64,000 nucleotides of DNA from NCBI GenBank assembly GCA_008828725.1, contig MEHQ01003304.1, forward strand, positions 1 through 64,000, given 5' to 3'. Every line of letters begins with the position of its first letter. Positions within the stretch are counted from its first letter, which is position 1. Positions 52,001-62,000 of the stretch are shown here, piece after piece. Both the position numbers and the translations under genes were made by a program. A model generated the notes under the pieces. The model was not told where the DNA came from, ran no database searches, and was given only the letters and a program-made list of their open reading frames with translations. The stretch is from Saccharina japonica. Its lineage: Eukaryota; Sar; Phaeophyceae; Laminariales; Laminariaceae.

Positions 52001-55000
52001 TTCGGTACAATGCCCCCTTGCCCAAAGTTGTTACCGGTGGCGTGGAGGCACGGCCATGCGGGTTGTCGTCGAATAGCTATAGGCACGGTGAGTTATACCC
52101 ACATACTACATTCGCGCGATTTGACTAGAGGGTGCAAGACTAGCGCTGTAATCGTTGTCGCCTTGTCCTTCAGCATGGGACTTGTGACGAGCGAGATATG
52201 CAACTACTTCCGTTTTAGTGCAAACTTTGGCAGCGCTTCTAGCGCCAGGATATTACGAAAAGCGCGACAGCTCTATACGTAAAGACGGAGATCTAGATGT
52301 AAGTAGTATCGGCTCGTTACGTTTCGGGGGGGAGGAGGAGCATCCCCTGTGAAGAACGCTCTCTGTTTGTATGGAACTCTCTATGCGACGAAGCACGCAA
52401 ATCCATGTGTCTCAATATCACCCAAACAAAATCAGAATATCAATGGCAAACGCTCAGTATACCTGTCATATATCGGCTATCGAGGTAATAAAATTCGCTG
52501 CATGTCATAAAAATCGACTTAAGAGACCGTCCTCGATAGTGACCCGATGGTTTCAAACCAACGCAACACAAACCCACATCCCTGGGGGGTAAAGCACGTT
52601 TTTTTCGCCCGAGGTGATATTGTCCATACCTACCCCTTGGGTTCTACCTTAGTTATGGTTCGCGTACCGAAGGAGCACACAACTTGGCAGGCACACTCTT
52701 CGAGCAGTTCTGGGAAGAGAAATAAAAACGGGACAATGACACTCAAGGACTGCACCAATTCGGAATACGCTGACGATGGCGGTGCCCTCCGAAGCGGAAC
52801 ATGCGCGACCGACACTTTCATGCCGCTTCGGAACGTTCCAGCTATAAACGATTGAGAGTAAACTGACTAGACAGGCTTGCAGGGGAGGGGGTTCGACTAT
52901 CTCAACACGAAGGCGACGTTTCTACTATTGCATGCATCCGTGTTCACTAGTGAAATAGCGTCAGGCCGTATTGTTCAGAACTAAAATGCACCCAACATAC
53001 CCTCTCGATGTTCAGAACTGACACGCGTCCCGCAACCTCTTTGGTATAAGGCAACACGACGTGTTTGTGACAGGCGCATTCAAGCAGTGTTTCAAAGGGC
53101 TGAATGTTTCGATTAGTACGCGAACTTCGAAACAGGTTTTTGTCTGCAAATAAAACCCCATCGAGGTGCACTCCGCCGACTCACAGGCAAAATACACACA
53201 ATCTACATTCGACATTGGAAATTACTGACATATTGCCGCCATTCTCGCTCACCGCAAACGCCATCATCGCCCAGATCGTTGAACGTGCATTCACACGCAT
53301 CGTTCGCAGTCCCGCCCGGTTGCACGGAGTCCTTGTCGAGAGCTAGGCCGAGGCACAGAAGGAAATATGTAGAGAGTTAATGGATATCGTGGCGGTTTAA
53401 ACAGAACAGTTGTGTAGATACTAGTTGTAGGCAAACAAAATTCAGAGATATCACAAATACACAAGTATTCGCGTCCAGGGCATCTGGCGGGGGGTTGTTC
53501 TATGTAACTCATGTCCACAGCCTCGTGAGCTCAATAACGGCGGACGAGGGTTTGCACAATGAGCGGAGCACCAACCACGGGAACCTCAGAACAAGCGAAC
53601 GGGGAGATACTGTGGCATTGAAGGGGTGTGCGTCATTATTGTCTGCGCACTGATGTGAACAACGCCTCACGCCCTCGTGTAGTATACGCCTAGCACCACC
53701 ATCAATTGGGTTGGTATTATGATATTACACCTATTTAACAAACGTCCATAGATGACAATCACCAATTGCAGGGGTCTACCGTCGGCCAGACCCTATGGCC
53801 CCATCCGACAAATTCTTGTGTGATACCGGGTGCCTATGTTACTCCTTTGCGTTCTGAAATGACTTAACGACGCCGGACTTTACCCCGTACTCACTTGAGC
53901 ACTGTCCATCGCCCATGCAGCACAAGTTATCCGGGCAGTTACCGTCGACGATACATTCTGTCAAAGTGAAAACCATCACGGTAGGCGAACACGTGTGGAG
54001 AAAGACACGCAAGGAGTATGGGAGCATCTATGTCGGTGTCCATGTCGTGCGTGTTTTTATTCGACGGGGGGAAACTTTGATGAAGCTCTAAACCAAACCT
54101 ACACTTATACCTGGTCGGCGGCTGTTAAAAATCCGACTGGAAGACAGCATGTGTAACTTCCTACCTTCAGGTATGGTCGTGTTGGAGATGTCATCGAATA
54201 TCGGTAGACAAAGAAGTATACTCCGATGTATGATGTGACAGAGCCGCGCTCATCATTGCGACCTTAGAGATCAGGGTGTTAATTCGCACATGGAACTCTG
54301 AAACTCTACCTTTTGCAGCAAGACAGGCGCAACCTTGGGGGGACTGCGTATGCCGTTTTCACCACGCGCCTGGAAAATATCTTGGAAGGTGTGAGGCTTC
54401 GGGTTCTTCAGAAAATGTCGAGTGTGGGAAGATGCAATCCTCGGCATACTTCGGAAACAGTCGAGTGTGTCACTTACACGCTCAAGACCAGAACATACAC
54501 CTCTTATAGGTATGACCTAAGCTTCCACCTGCCAGCCCTCCAACTTGGCACGACCACGAACTACAGCTACACTTACGTCAAGTATACCAGGTCGATGGAA
54601 TACGGTGAGACCGCGGGAAACGGCTGGACTTAGCAGCACCTACCCCTTGGCGTCTATCTTAGTTGCCAACGTACCTAAGATGTGTATGTTTCATCCAACA
54701 CGCAGGGAAATAAACGCGTAAACAGTTGTGTGAACATGACGACGCCCAGCGATGAGTCTGCCTATTCCGAATATGACTATGACGGCACAGCCCCCCTGAC
54801 CAGCGCACGGCGTACCAAACATGTCATACAAAATAATAATGTTCCATCAAGCACATATTGGTATTGCATTGAGTGCACAGGATTGGAAAAAGGATAGTTG
54901 ACCGGTTTAGTAGGTGGAATTGCGTAACGTTCTGCTGTGAAGAACTGCCGTGACGTCACACAGCGTTTCGTTGTTCAGGACTGAAACTTGTCACACAGAC

Positions 55001-56062
55001 ACTCTTTTGTGTTCAATGCGAACTGACAGGCTTGTGGCAAGTCTGACGTTCCAGGAGGTCATCTGGCAAGTGTGCATTGCCTGGGTAGACGATTCCTAGG
55101 CTCAGCTGCACCGGTCCTCGGATTCAAATCACCCTGAACAATAAAATTTCAATGCGAGTGTCCCAACAGGTTATTGTTTGTATTGCAATCCGATGGCGGT
55201 GAATGCCGCTGACTCACATGCAAAATGACCATTCTCTTAGATACGTATGCGCCGATTTCCGATATGCCCACTAACTCGCAACTCACCGCAAACGCCTTCA
55301 GCGCTGATAGCGTTGAACAAGCATTCGCAATCGTCGTTTGCAGACCCGCCCGGTAGCACCGAGTCCTTTTCAAGCGCTGGGGTAGGATAAACGCGGAATG
55401 GTTGCGACCATCTCAACACTTGATGCAGAAGTATAACCAGTGGCGAAACCGTGAATGTTCAAGCTAGAGGTTGGTCATATACTACTGAGTAGTTGTTGAC
55501 AAAACATAGTTCACGTAGATACAAGGTATGTCTCGTCCCACGCTCTTGGCATCCCACGCCTAAGCCCTTGACACCCTGCGAGGGGCTGCTACATAGGGGT
55601 TAGGGTTAGGGTTAGGGTTAGGGTTACCCTTCGTGTCCACCGCCTAGACACACAATATTGGCCGGACGACATCAAGCAGCTACAATAGAAGAACCGGAAC
55701 GGGAGATATTGTGTCTTCGTAGCGACGTTCGTGCTGGTGTAATGTGCAATGGCGTAGATCAAACCTCACACCCGTATCTCCCTATTCTTTTTTATAAATG
55801 ACTGCCCATTGGGTTGCTTTCCCGATCTGGCACGTACGAAACCTCACGGCCATTGTTTGCAACTGCCCATGGCGTGAGACTATAATGTCGACCATAACTC
55901 TGGTCGCATCCTACAACTGCTTGTGTAATGTCGGGTGTCTATATCACTCCTTCAATCGTGGAACCTGTTTAACGGCGCGGGGTTCTACGCCATACTCACT
56001 TGAGCACTGCCCGTCGTCCGCGCAGCAAAAGTTGCCCACACAGTCGGTTTCGGAGGCGCACG
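30224..56062 (-). CDS. Secreted-type protein: repeated 8-Cys modules plus Root_cap/vWD-like domain
   Basis: Seventeen exons on the minus strand join in one open frame (2120 nt, about 706 codons, 5' end missing). Order from 5': B7, A8, B6, A7, B5, A6, B4, A5, B3, A4, A3, B2, A2, B1, A1, C, D. Every A exon is 90 nt with the pattern (T)L-x-K-D-S-V-x-P-G and C-E-C...C; every B exon is 63 nt with C-x5-C-x4-CC-x5-C. All are phase 1-1, and each junction codon yields Thr before A (Ala at the A4/A3 join) and Glu or Gly before B or C. An A+B pair makes a 51-residue, 8-cysteine module, probably a small disulphide knot. B spacing recalls WAP/Dickkopf-type knots but I assign no family. Exon D begins GDPHMTGFHGQKFDF, typical of von Willebrand D and plant Root_cap (PF06830) domains. 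An extracellular or wall-associated role is inferred. The signal peptide exon was not identified. Confidence 0.8.
31378..31476 (-). CDS. Exon C, B-like module with a 12-residue tail
   Basis: Acceptor ctactatatcag|, donor TGCG|gtaaga, 99 nt, phase 1-1. Starts CNSDGQCDDGEICCPDKHIC, matching the B cysteine pattern with one residue fewer between the first two cysteines, then a Glu/Thr/Pro-rich tail closing with a sixth cysteine. It pairs with A1 as the last module and bridges to the C-terminal domain. Confidence 0.88.
34943..35708. mobile_element. 0.8-kb inverted-terminus element, copy 2
   Basis: Starts GGGCAACTGCCAAAATCAGG and ends CCTGATTTTGGCAGTTGTC, a nearly perfect inverted pair. Same interior as copy 1 with scattered substitutions and small indels. 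It lies in the 8.2-kb intron of the cysteine-module gene. No clear target duplication was identified. Confidence 0.7.
36165..36235. repeat. 18-bp inverted repeat (hairpin)
   Basis: GTAGGGCCACGGTAACGA at 36165-36182 pairs with TCGTTACCGTGGTCCTAC at 36218-36235 with one mismatch (a G-U pair in RNA), loop about 35 nt. A second CCGTGGTA repeat lies in the loop. Confidence 0.75.
36440..36458. repeat. Interstitial telomere-type run, TTAGGG orientation
   Basis: AGGGTTAGGGTTAGGGTT, three units, in the 8.2-kb intron. Confidence 0.8.
38192..38377 (-). mobile_element. tRNA-derived SINE, copy 3, 5'-truncated
   Basis: On the minus strand it reads TGGGTAAGC...GAAATCTTCTCGCGATAAAAA...GTGGGGGAGGA...CTACTTTGTGACCCCGGATC...AAATGGGATGGA, matching copies 1 and 2. 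The tRNA-like head is missing, as expected for incomplete reverse transcription. It lies in the 8.2-kb intron of the cysteine-module gene. Confidence 0.65.
39720..39809 (-). CDS. Exon A1 (last A exon)
   Basis: Acceptor atccactctag|, donor TGCG|gtgagt, 90 nt, phase 1-1. Contains VCECAINILGDDGNC. It splices over 8.2 kb to exon C. Confidence 0.87.
40380..40442 (-). CDS. Exon B1
   Basis: Acceptor tttcaccttgacag|, donor TCAA|gtgagt, 63 nt, phase 1-1. Encodes CRFDNNCPDDLCCTFDGQCS. Confidence 0.88.
42952..43041 (-). CDS. Exon A2
   Basis: Acceptor ccctaccttag|, donor TGCG|gtgagt, 90 nt, phase 1-1. Contains QCECLFNVLSDVSIC; the penultimate Gly-Val of other copies is Ser-Ile. Confidence 0.87.
43056..43290. 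repeat. Intron block P, copy 1 (same as 45894-46128)
   Basis: About 232 bases starting CGTCCAGCATGTTCACGACG and ending near GAGGGTCCGCACAATCT appear unchanged at 45894-46128. It lies just upstream (in gene sense) of exon A2. Near identity of intron sequence indicates recent conversion or duplication. Confidence 0.9.
43625..43687 (-). CDS. Exon B2
   Basis: Acceptor caccсttgacag-type site (cccttgacag|), donor TCAA|gtgagt, 63 nt, phase 1-1. Encodes CRFDNECVDDKCCTVNGQCS; the usual Pro and Leu of the C-P-x-D-L-C-C core are changed to Val and Lys. Confidence 0.87.
45513..45602 (-). CDS. Exon A3 (duplicated exon, downstream copy)
   Basis: Same sequence and splice sites as A4. Using both keeps the frame but places two A half-modules side by side with Ala at the junction, which gives an odd set of three extra cysteines. 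Either copy could be skipped without a frame change. Confidence 0.8.
45832..45847. repeat. Interstitial telomere-type run
   Basis: TAACCCTAACCCTAACC in the intron upstream of exon A3, at the same relative place as the run at 46560-46579; the last unit has changed to CCGTAA. Confidence 0.8.
46241..46330 (-). CDS. Exon A4 (duplicated exon, upstream copy)
   Basis: Acceptor gccctaccgcag|, donor TGCG|gtgagt, 90 nt, phase 1-1. Contains VCECAFNAISDEGIC. Identical in sequence to exon A3, 728 bp away. Confidence 0.85.
46560..46579. repeat. Interstitial telomere-type run
   Basis: Three perfect CCCTAA units in the duplicated intron copy upstream of exon A4. Confidence 0.85.
46947..47009 (-). CDS. Exon B3
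   Basis: Acceptor gcaatctgacag|, donor TCAA|gtgagt, 63 nt, phase 1-1. Encodes CRFDNNCPDDLCCTVNAQCS. Confidence 0.88.
48890..48979 (-). CDS. Exon A5
   Basis: Acceptor cctccgctag|, donor TGCG|gtgagt, 90 nt, phase 1-1. Contains VCECAFNAISDEGIC. Closest to A3 and A4. Confidence 0.88.
49587..49649 (-). CDS. Exon B4
   Basis: Acceptor actggcacag|, donor TCAA|gtgagt, 63 nt, phase 1-1. Encodes CRFDSNCPNDLCCMDNGQCS; the junction codon is Gly instead of Glu. Confidence 0.88.
51119..51208 (-). CDS. Exon A6
   Basis: Acceptor cttccctag|, donor TGCG|gtgagt, 90 nt, phase 1-1. Contains VCECAINAIGTDNVC after DKDSLQPGE, where Leu replaces the usual Val. Confidence 0.88.
51774..51836 (-). CDS. Exon B5
   Basis: Acceptor gcactgttacag|, donor TCAA|gtgagt, 63 nt, phase 1-1. 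Encodes CNFDGNCPGDLCCMDNGLCS. Confidence 0.88.
53253..53342 (-). CDS. Exon A7
   Basis: Acceptor tcggcctag|, donor TGCG|gtgagc (the only A donor that is not gtgagt), 90 nt, phase 1-1. Contains ACECTFNDLGDDGVC. Confidence 0.88.
53895..53957 (-). CDS. Exon B6
   Basis: Acceptor cactttgacag|, donor TCAA|gtgagt, 63 nt, phase 1-1. Encodes CIVDGNCPDNLCCMGDGQCS after a junction Glu. Confidence 0.88.
55287..55376 (-). CDS. Exon A8
   Basis: Acceptor tcctaccccag|, donor TGCG|gtgagt, 90 nt, phase 1-1. Contains DCECLFNAISAEGVC and the leading EKDSVLPGG. Confidence 0.88.
55597..55625. repeat. Interstitial telomere-type run, TTAGGG orientation
   Basis: Four to five perfect GGGTTA units in the intron between B7 and A8, in the opposite orientation to the runs at 45.8 and 46.6 kb. 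Confidence 0.85.
56000..56062 (-). CDS. Exon B7 (first recognised exon)
   Basis: Acceptor actttgacag|, donor TCAA|gtgagt, phase 1-1. Encodes CASETDCVGNFCCADDGQCS with all five B cysteines kept. It is the most diverged B copy and no A exon was found upstream, so it probably follows the N-terminal exon(s). Confidence 0.8.
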
Positions 56063-59000
56063 CTGTCAAAGTGTACATCATCATGGCAGACAAACACGCG
56101 GCGGGAAACGCAACCAATTATCGTGCAGAACTACGGTATACCTGGTATATCGGTGTCTATATTGTGCGCAGTTTTGGTCTATGAGGCTACCTTTTTCGAA
56201 GATGCTGATAATATCGCAAAACGCCGCGTGACTCTGCATGATGTAAGGGGTTCTGTAGCAATAAAACGTTGGTGTTTTTGACGGCTCCCAAACAAAAAGG
56301 GAATCGTTTTGAGCTTCGTGGTTCACTGCACACAAGTTTACAACAGTTAACAACTAGTCTTTTGCGCGAAGTTTTAGCGACAGCTATACTGTCACGTACC
56401 TGTAACATATTGCACATGACGTGCAGTGAACAGCCGATTCTCCTCATCGAGAATTGCCGTTCAGATGATAATGAAAATCGATTCTAGTATTTTGTTGTTT
56501 GTTAAGAGTTGGGTTTCGCTCAAAATCAAAATTTAATCTAGAATATATGTTCTTCGAAGGTAGGTATCGATCCACGAAAAACATTCGAAATCAACCTTGA
56601 CAGGCTCGTAAAGCAGAGGATGTAAGGAAATTGACATTTATCGCCCATAAATCTTGATGTTCTTGGATCTTCGATATCTCGAGACGGACGATGCCGATTT
56701 CGACTTTTCCCAGTCATTGCCGGCTGTCACAACTGACAATAGTTTACAGTGTACATTTTGGCTTTGAGGGAAGTACATCTCGTGCAATTCAAAACCCAAT
56801 ATTTTCGATTTTTCTTCTCATCGGAAGGGCAATTCTCAATTACTGTAAGAAAATCGGCTGTTTGTAGTTAGACTTGAAACGTGACACAGTACTAAACTTA
56901 GTTGGCGATTAGGATAGGATTATAATGCTGTATGGGGCAATGCCGCACTTCCGGCAGTAAGACTTGAACTCTAAATTGATTTTTTCCGTGAGTAATCTGC
57001 GCAGTTTTGCAAAGTTGTGCTGTGTAGAATCATAAAATCGGCTACGTGCAGCCGTGCGCGACAGCACTTTCCCACCAATGCTGTAATGAACACTGGACTG
57101 GAAACGATCAGCTATAGGTATCGGTGGTGAACTTCGAGGAGAAGGCAAGACATCTAGTTTTTGTTTTTAGTAGATCGTAAAGTGCAACGCGCTCAACTGC
57201 AACGGATCTGGCGAAATTAACTGCACCCCAGGCGAATAGGCAACGGCCCAAATGATCATCATTGCCACTTCACCAGGTAGCGCTAGGGAGTGGTATTTTA
57301 CTTGTGTACCGGCTCCTACCTGACATATACGCCTAATAAATTAACTTGCCGACAACCGATCAAGACATAGCCTAAAACACGAAAGGCTAGGTAGACACGG
57401 GGCTAACACGCGCGGGTATTTCGAAATACGTTATCGACAAGTCTCGAAATCAAGAACGAATACCGTGGTAAACATCGAACACAAAGACGCGGACAAATAC
57501 TACAGACATTCATAAAAATAGCATATAAGACCTATCCCAATGGGAAAGCGATGCTTGAAAGCGATGTTTGAAATCTTTCCCTGAAATGTTCAGGCTGAAA
57601 ATCCGCTCATACCGCCGCTGTGGGAAAAAGGGAAAAAACTGTTTGATTTTTTTGTTTTTTTTCAAACGGCTGCAGGCGGCGCAAATTTCTTTTTCTGGTT
57701 GCAAATCGTCAACACCCTAATAAAAAATCAGCTCGTGCGACGATAGACCTTCGATATCGACATAGACTCAGCCCACGGCCAACCCGCTTGGGGTTGGGCA
57801 AGGCGCAAAAGTGTAGATGACGGCTTCGAAGGTAAAAGGTGGATCCATGGTCTAGGGGGCGAGGGGTTGCCGGCGGCGTCCTACGCTCTTCTCCCAAACC
57901 CGAAAAAAACGTTTTTTTGCCATCTGAGACGGATCGATATTTTTTGTCATCTGTTTCATGCACATCAGCAGCCAGTTATTTGTTTATCAGGCGCCTGTCC
58001 AGCGCCCGCCACATATCACCGGCCATCGTGTGAACACGGCGACCCCGGGATGGGTCGGAGCCCGTAACGAGCACACCGCGTTTAGAATTCATGCCGCAGT
58101 CGTTGGTTTCGTCGATCCATGTATGTCGAGGACTCGGAGTCTCGCCGCTTCGAATTAACATCCGCCTGAGTTTTTCTCAAGCCGATCTTGTCCCAACATC
58201 GGCCTGAGAATTGTCTTTTTCGGGCTTTTCCAAAAGTTGGGAATATTCCGTTTTAATAATCGGTCCCATAGCAAGCTTGTTCTGGAAAAATCTGGCGGGG
58301 ATCTTAGGAATTCAAACTTTTTAGGGTAACTTTGCTTTCCCATTGGCATAGGTCTAAGCCTGTGCATACCAAGTTGTGAGGAGGAAACGCTGCTGAAGGA
58401 AACCAGTGTGTTCATTGCTAGTAGACCAGAAGTACTGAGGAGTTTTTTCTCGGTGCCTACATTGTTAACCTGTCCCATACTGTTTTCGACAAGGCTGGCC
58501 ACCGCCAGTCCCGTCGTTACCCCTATAGAAAATACGGTAACGCTTATACATCTACGCCATCACACAACAGTGGCGGAAGAGAAAATCGTAAAGCAGCAAT
58601 ACAGTAGATCCGGGCAGAGCACGTACAGAAATGCCGAAGGACGGGTCCAAACCAAGTCCGAGCTCGATTGCGTTAGCAACTGGTAGTTATTTGTGATGCG
58701 GCAGCCGAATGCCATATTATGCTGTTGTCAAGGAAGTCGCGCAGCGGGGGATTTACTAGAATAATGTTGAATACCCCCTTGCTACAGCGGAAATACTACT
58801 TACATCCCGTATACTGTAGCTCGGTTAATGGGAAATGATAGCTAATGTCATCGAACGCAGGACATATTCACGAAACCGGCGAGAGTAGGTGCTTCACATC
58901 TCGTTTTTGCCTCTGATGACGGATTGATGGCCATCCGTGTGGTGTGCGCCGAAAGCCAGGTAGAATGTTGGGTTTTGTAAGCCAAAATTCAGCAAGACGT

Positions 59001-62000
59001 TAATGCGCCCGTCAGTGGAAATATTTCCACGATGGCGCTCCCGCAATATTATGTGTGCGCTTGCTTGACGAAAGACACGACCCAAGTAGTGAAGGAAGGT
59101 TACATCTTGACGTCCCCCTACTGTACTAGCGATGTTGCTAAATTTCCGAATACCGGCCGTCGTCGTTAAAGTGTCGCAAAGGCATCAGAGACAAATAGGA
59201 GGTCCGTTCCTACTCGCACGAACGGCGGTGGCCGGGGCATATCGGTTTAAAATCTTAATCAAAGTACACAGCAACAAAATGAGTCACTGGACTCAAACTC
59301 ACTGTGTATATTTCATACCTTGCCCTGAGATCGTGGGTAGCACCGCCAGCATCAGAACGCCAATCTGGCGAAGCCTGGCCTTGGCGAGCATCATACTTGG
59401 TCAACGTCTCAGGTGCTGAAACTGCTCTGACAGCGGGGCATAGACAGCGGCAGTGGGGGGAGGGGGGTGTTCATAAACACTTATGTTAAATCACGTACAC
59501 AAAATAGATTAAATATCGATTCGGGTTATGGATAGGGGTTAGTCCCAAAGGAGCCTGGGGGCTGAAATTACGGGATCACACCAGCCCCAATGGTACATGG
59601 GAGCTAGGCCTATCAGTCCCAAGCGTAGCTAGGGCCCAAAAAGACTAAGTCTCCGCCACTCCCAAAGGCACGTTAAACTGAAACGTCTGGCGCCCGGGGG
59701 ACTCCAACTCTCACGGCGTTTCTAAATTTTCATGTATACGGTTTACACGGTTTTTAAAACTTTGACAGCGGGAAAACAAGCAGCGACCCCGTTAACGTTA
59801 ATTGAGGCGTCCGCCGTCACGATTGCCACCAAAACCGGTGAGTGGTTCGTAAACACCACGGCAGAAACACATTGCTTATTTGCCCTGCTTTTTTCAAGCC
59901 AACCGCCGCCGCTACCACTTCCGATATCGCCGCCGCTGCTGCTCTCACTGTTGTTGCTTCTGGTGTTGCGGCTGCGGAGGTGTGATGTTGCTGTGTTGAT
60001 TGTGATGCTACAATAAAGTTGAACCCTTGGGAGTGTTTCGACGACAACGAGAACTCGCGAAAGCTGGGAACGAAAAGTCTGGGTGCTTGCGAGTTTTGGG
60101 TGCTATACAAGGCGAGAACCGGGTAATCGTCCAAGAGACGAGCTCACAGGTACTCGTGAGCTTGTTCGAACTTGTTTCGTCCTTCACGATGAAATATATA
60201 GAGGGTTGTTAACGCAAATAATACGGCTTGTCACAATTGTTTCGAAACTCCATAAAACGACCACGGGGTTTCGCTTGCCTGCAGCAGCAGGAGATCTCTT
60301 TACTTTCAGTAGCAGGACGTGCTTTGCTTCAAACTTAATATAGCAGTATAGCAGCAATATCCCCCAGTAAGGAAAACGAAGAGTATTTGGCAATCACAGT
60401 AATACCCAAACGGTCCTAACATTTTCGGGCAGAGTGGTATGCACCAGCAACAATCTGTCCTGAAATGCAAAAATGTGTTGGTACTCATGTTAATACTCAA
60501 GCTATCGTTAATGCTTCGGACATAGCGATAGGATATTGAAAATGCTCAACACGAACTCTAGAACCAAGTAAACCCGGCACTTCACAAGCTCCTATTACAA
60601 TTAGTTTCCAGGGGTCTTTAGAGGGCCGAACTGTTAACTTGTTTCATTGCTTTGCGAGCTAGGAAGCACTTCCTAATGAGATCAAGGTACGGGTGTAGAC
60701 CCAAACGAACTTCTAACTCAAACCCAAACCCTAACACTAACCCCTGGAGCTCGAAATAAACGCCAGCCCCACCCGGGGTCGATAGGGGGCCACCCCCAGA
60801 TCCGAAATTCTTCTATACACCTACAACTCTACGCCAACACCTTGATCCAGGATGTTACCGGACGATCGGTTAATAGTCCTCTAAACAAAATCAAATGTTT
60901 TCTTCTGGTTCGTCCTGTGAGGTGTCGAAAAACATTGTTCTGGCCACCCTCGAGATATACTCGAAGTGTTTACAATTATATGTTATTCCAGATCTCGAAC
61001 AGTTTTCGCATATCATACATATTATTTTGAGTATGGTATCTTACTACATATACTATCATCAGTAAGTGGTATGTAAAAATACTCATGTCGTCGTTCATTT
61101 TATTATAGCCTGCTGATTCCGTTTAGTCGTCCCATGCACGCTGGAGGCGCGGGAATATTTCCCGCAGGGGTGTGCTTGTTCTCGACAGTTCTGCTTTGCA
61201 CGGGGTCTGGCAAACTGACATTTTAACGGGATTGCACGGCACGGGAACCGAAAACCACGGGAAAACAGGCATTTCCACGTTTGAACGGGACAGGGAAATA
61301 CATATATCTGTTTGGAGGGTACCACGGGAACGGTATCTGCACGAGAACGGAAAATAAAACGATGCCCTCTAAAACCAACGGGGATTTTCCCCGTGAAGGC
61401 CCTGGACATTTCTATGAGTTAAACCAAATGCAAATGTAGGGCGACGTTTGTTGCCGATTTACACTGGCAATGATTCACTCTGGAATTTGATATTTGCCGT
61501 TTCATTTGGCAATCGGTGATATTTTATGTTGTGTCTCAGGACCTGTGTTGTCGCTCACCGAATAGGGGGGCTGTTTGTGGTATGCGGTGACGCGATACCG
61601 GTTTGCGGATATCTGGGAGTTTCGCATAATCTAGGGTTTGACATTAGGTGTAAAGGCAATATTGAGTATGCGTTGCCGTTCTGGAGTGTGCACGTTGTCT
61701 GCCCAGGCAGTCGATGAGGTTGACGATACGACTCGGGCTTTGATGGAAAGATACTGCCTGCATACCGGTATATGTGAGTGGTAAAGCCGGTGACAATCGT
61801 GGGGCGGCTTACCTCCTATGTGTTTCATGTAGTGGATCCTCAGGCGATGGTGTGTTTTGTATACTTCTCTCTTTCACGATTCAAAACATAGCCACGCGTG
61901 GAACAAGCGTACACGTTCGACAGTGCCGTATAGTTTCCCGAAGGGGTTGCTTTAGACTTGTTCGTAAAAACATCCGTTTTTTGTTTCCGTCCGTAGTTGT

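Larger units (their letters stand above)
39720..56062 (-). repeat. Tandem genomic units behind the A/B exon array
   Basis: Starts of successive B exons are 2.1, 2.1, 2.2, 2.6, 3.3 and 3.2 kb apart. Introns between units share recognisable blocks, for example GGCCAGACCGCTGGC near B exons and GGCTTCAGCRTGCAGCATGC near 44.0 and 47.4 kb. B-to-A introns are uniformly 0.55-0.62 kb, while A-to-B introns range from 1.3 to 2.5 kb. Whole exon-plus-intron units were therefore duplicated. Confidence 0.8.
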
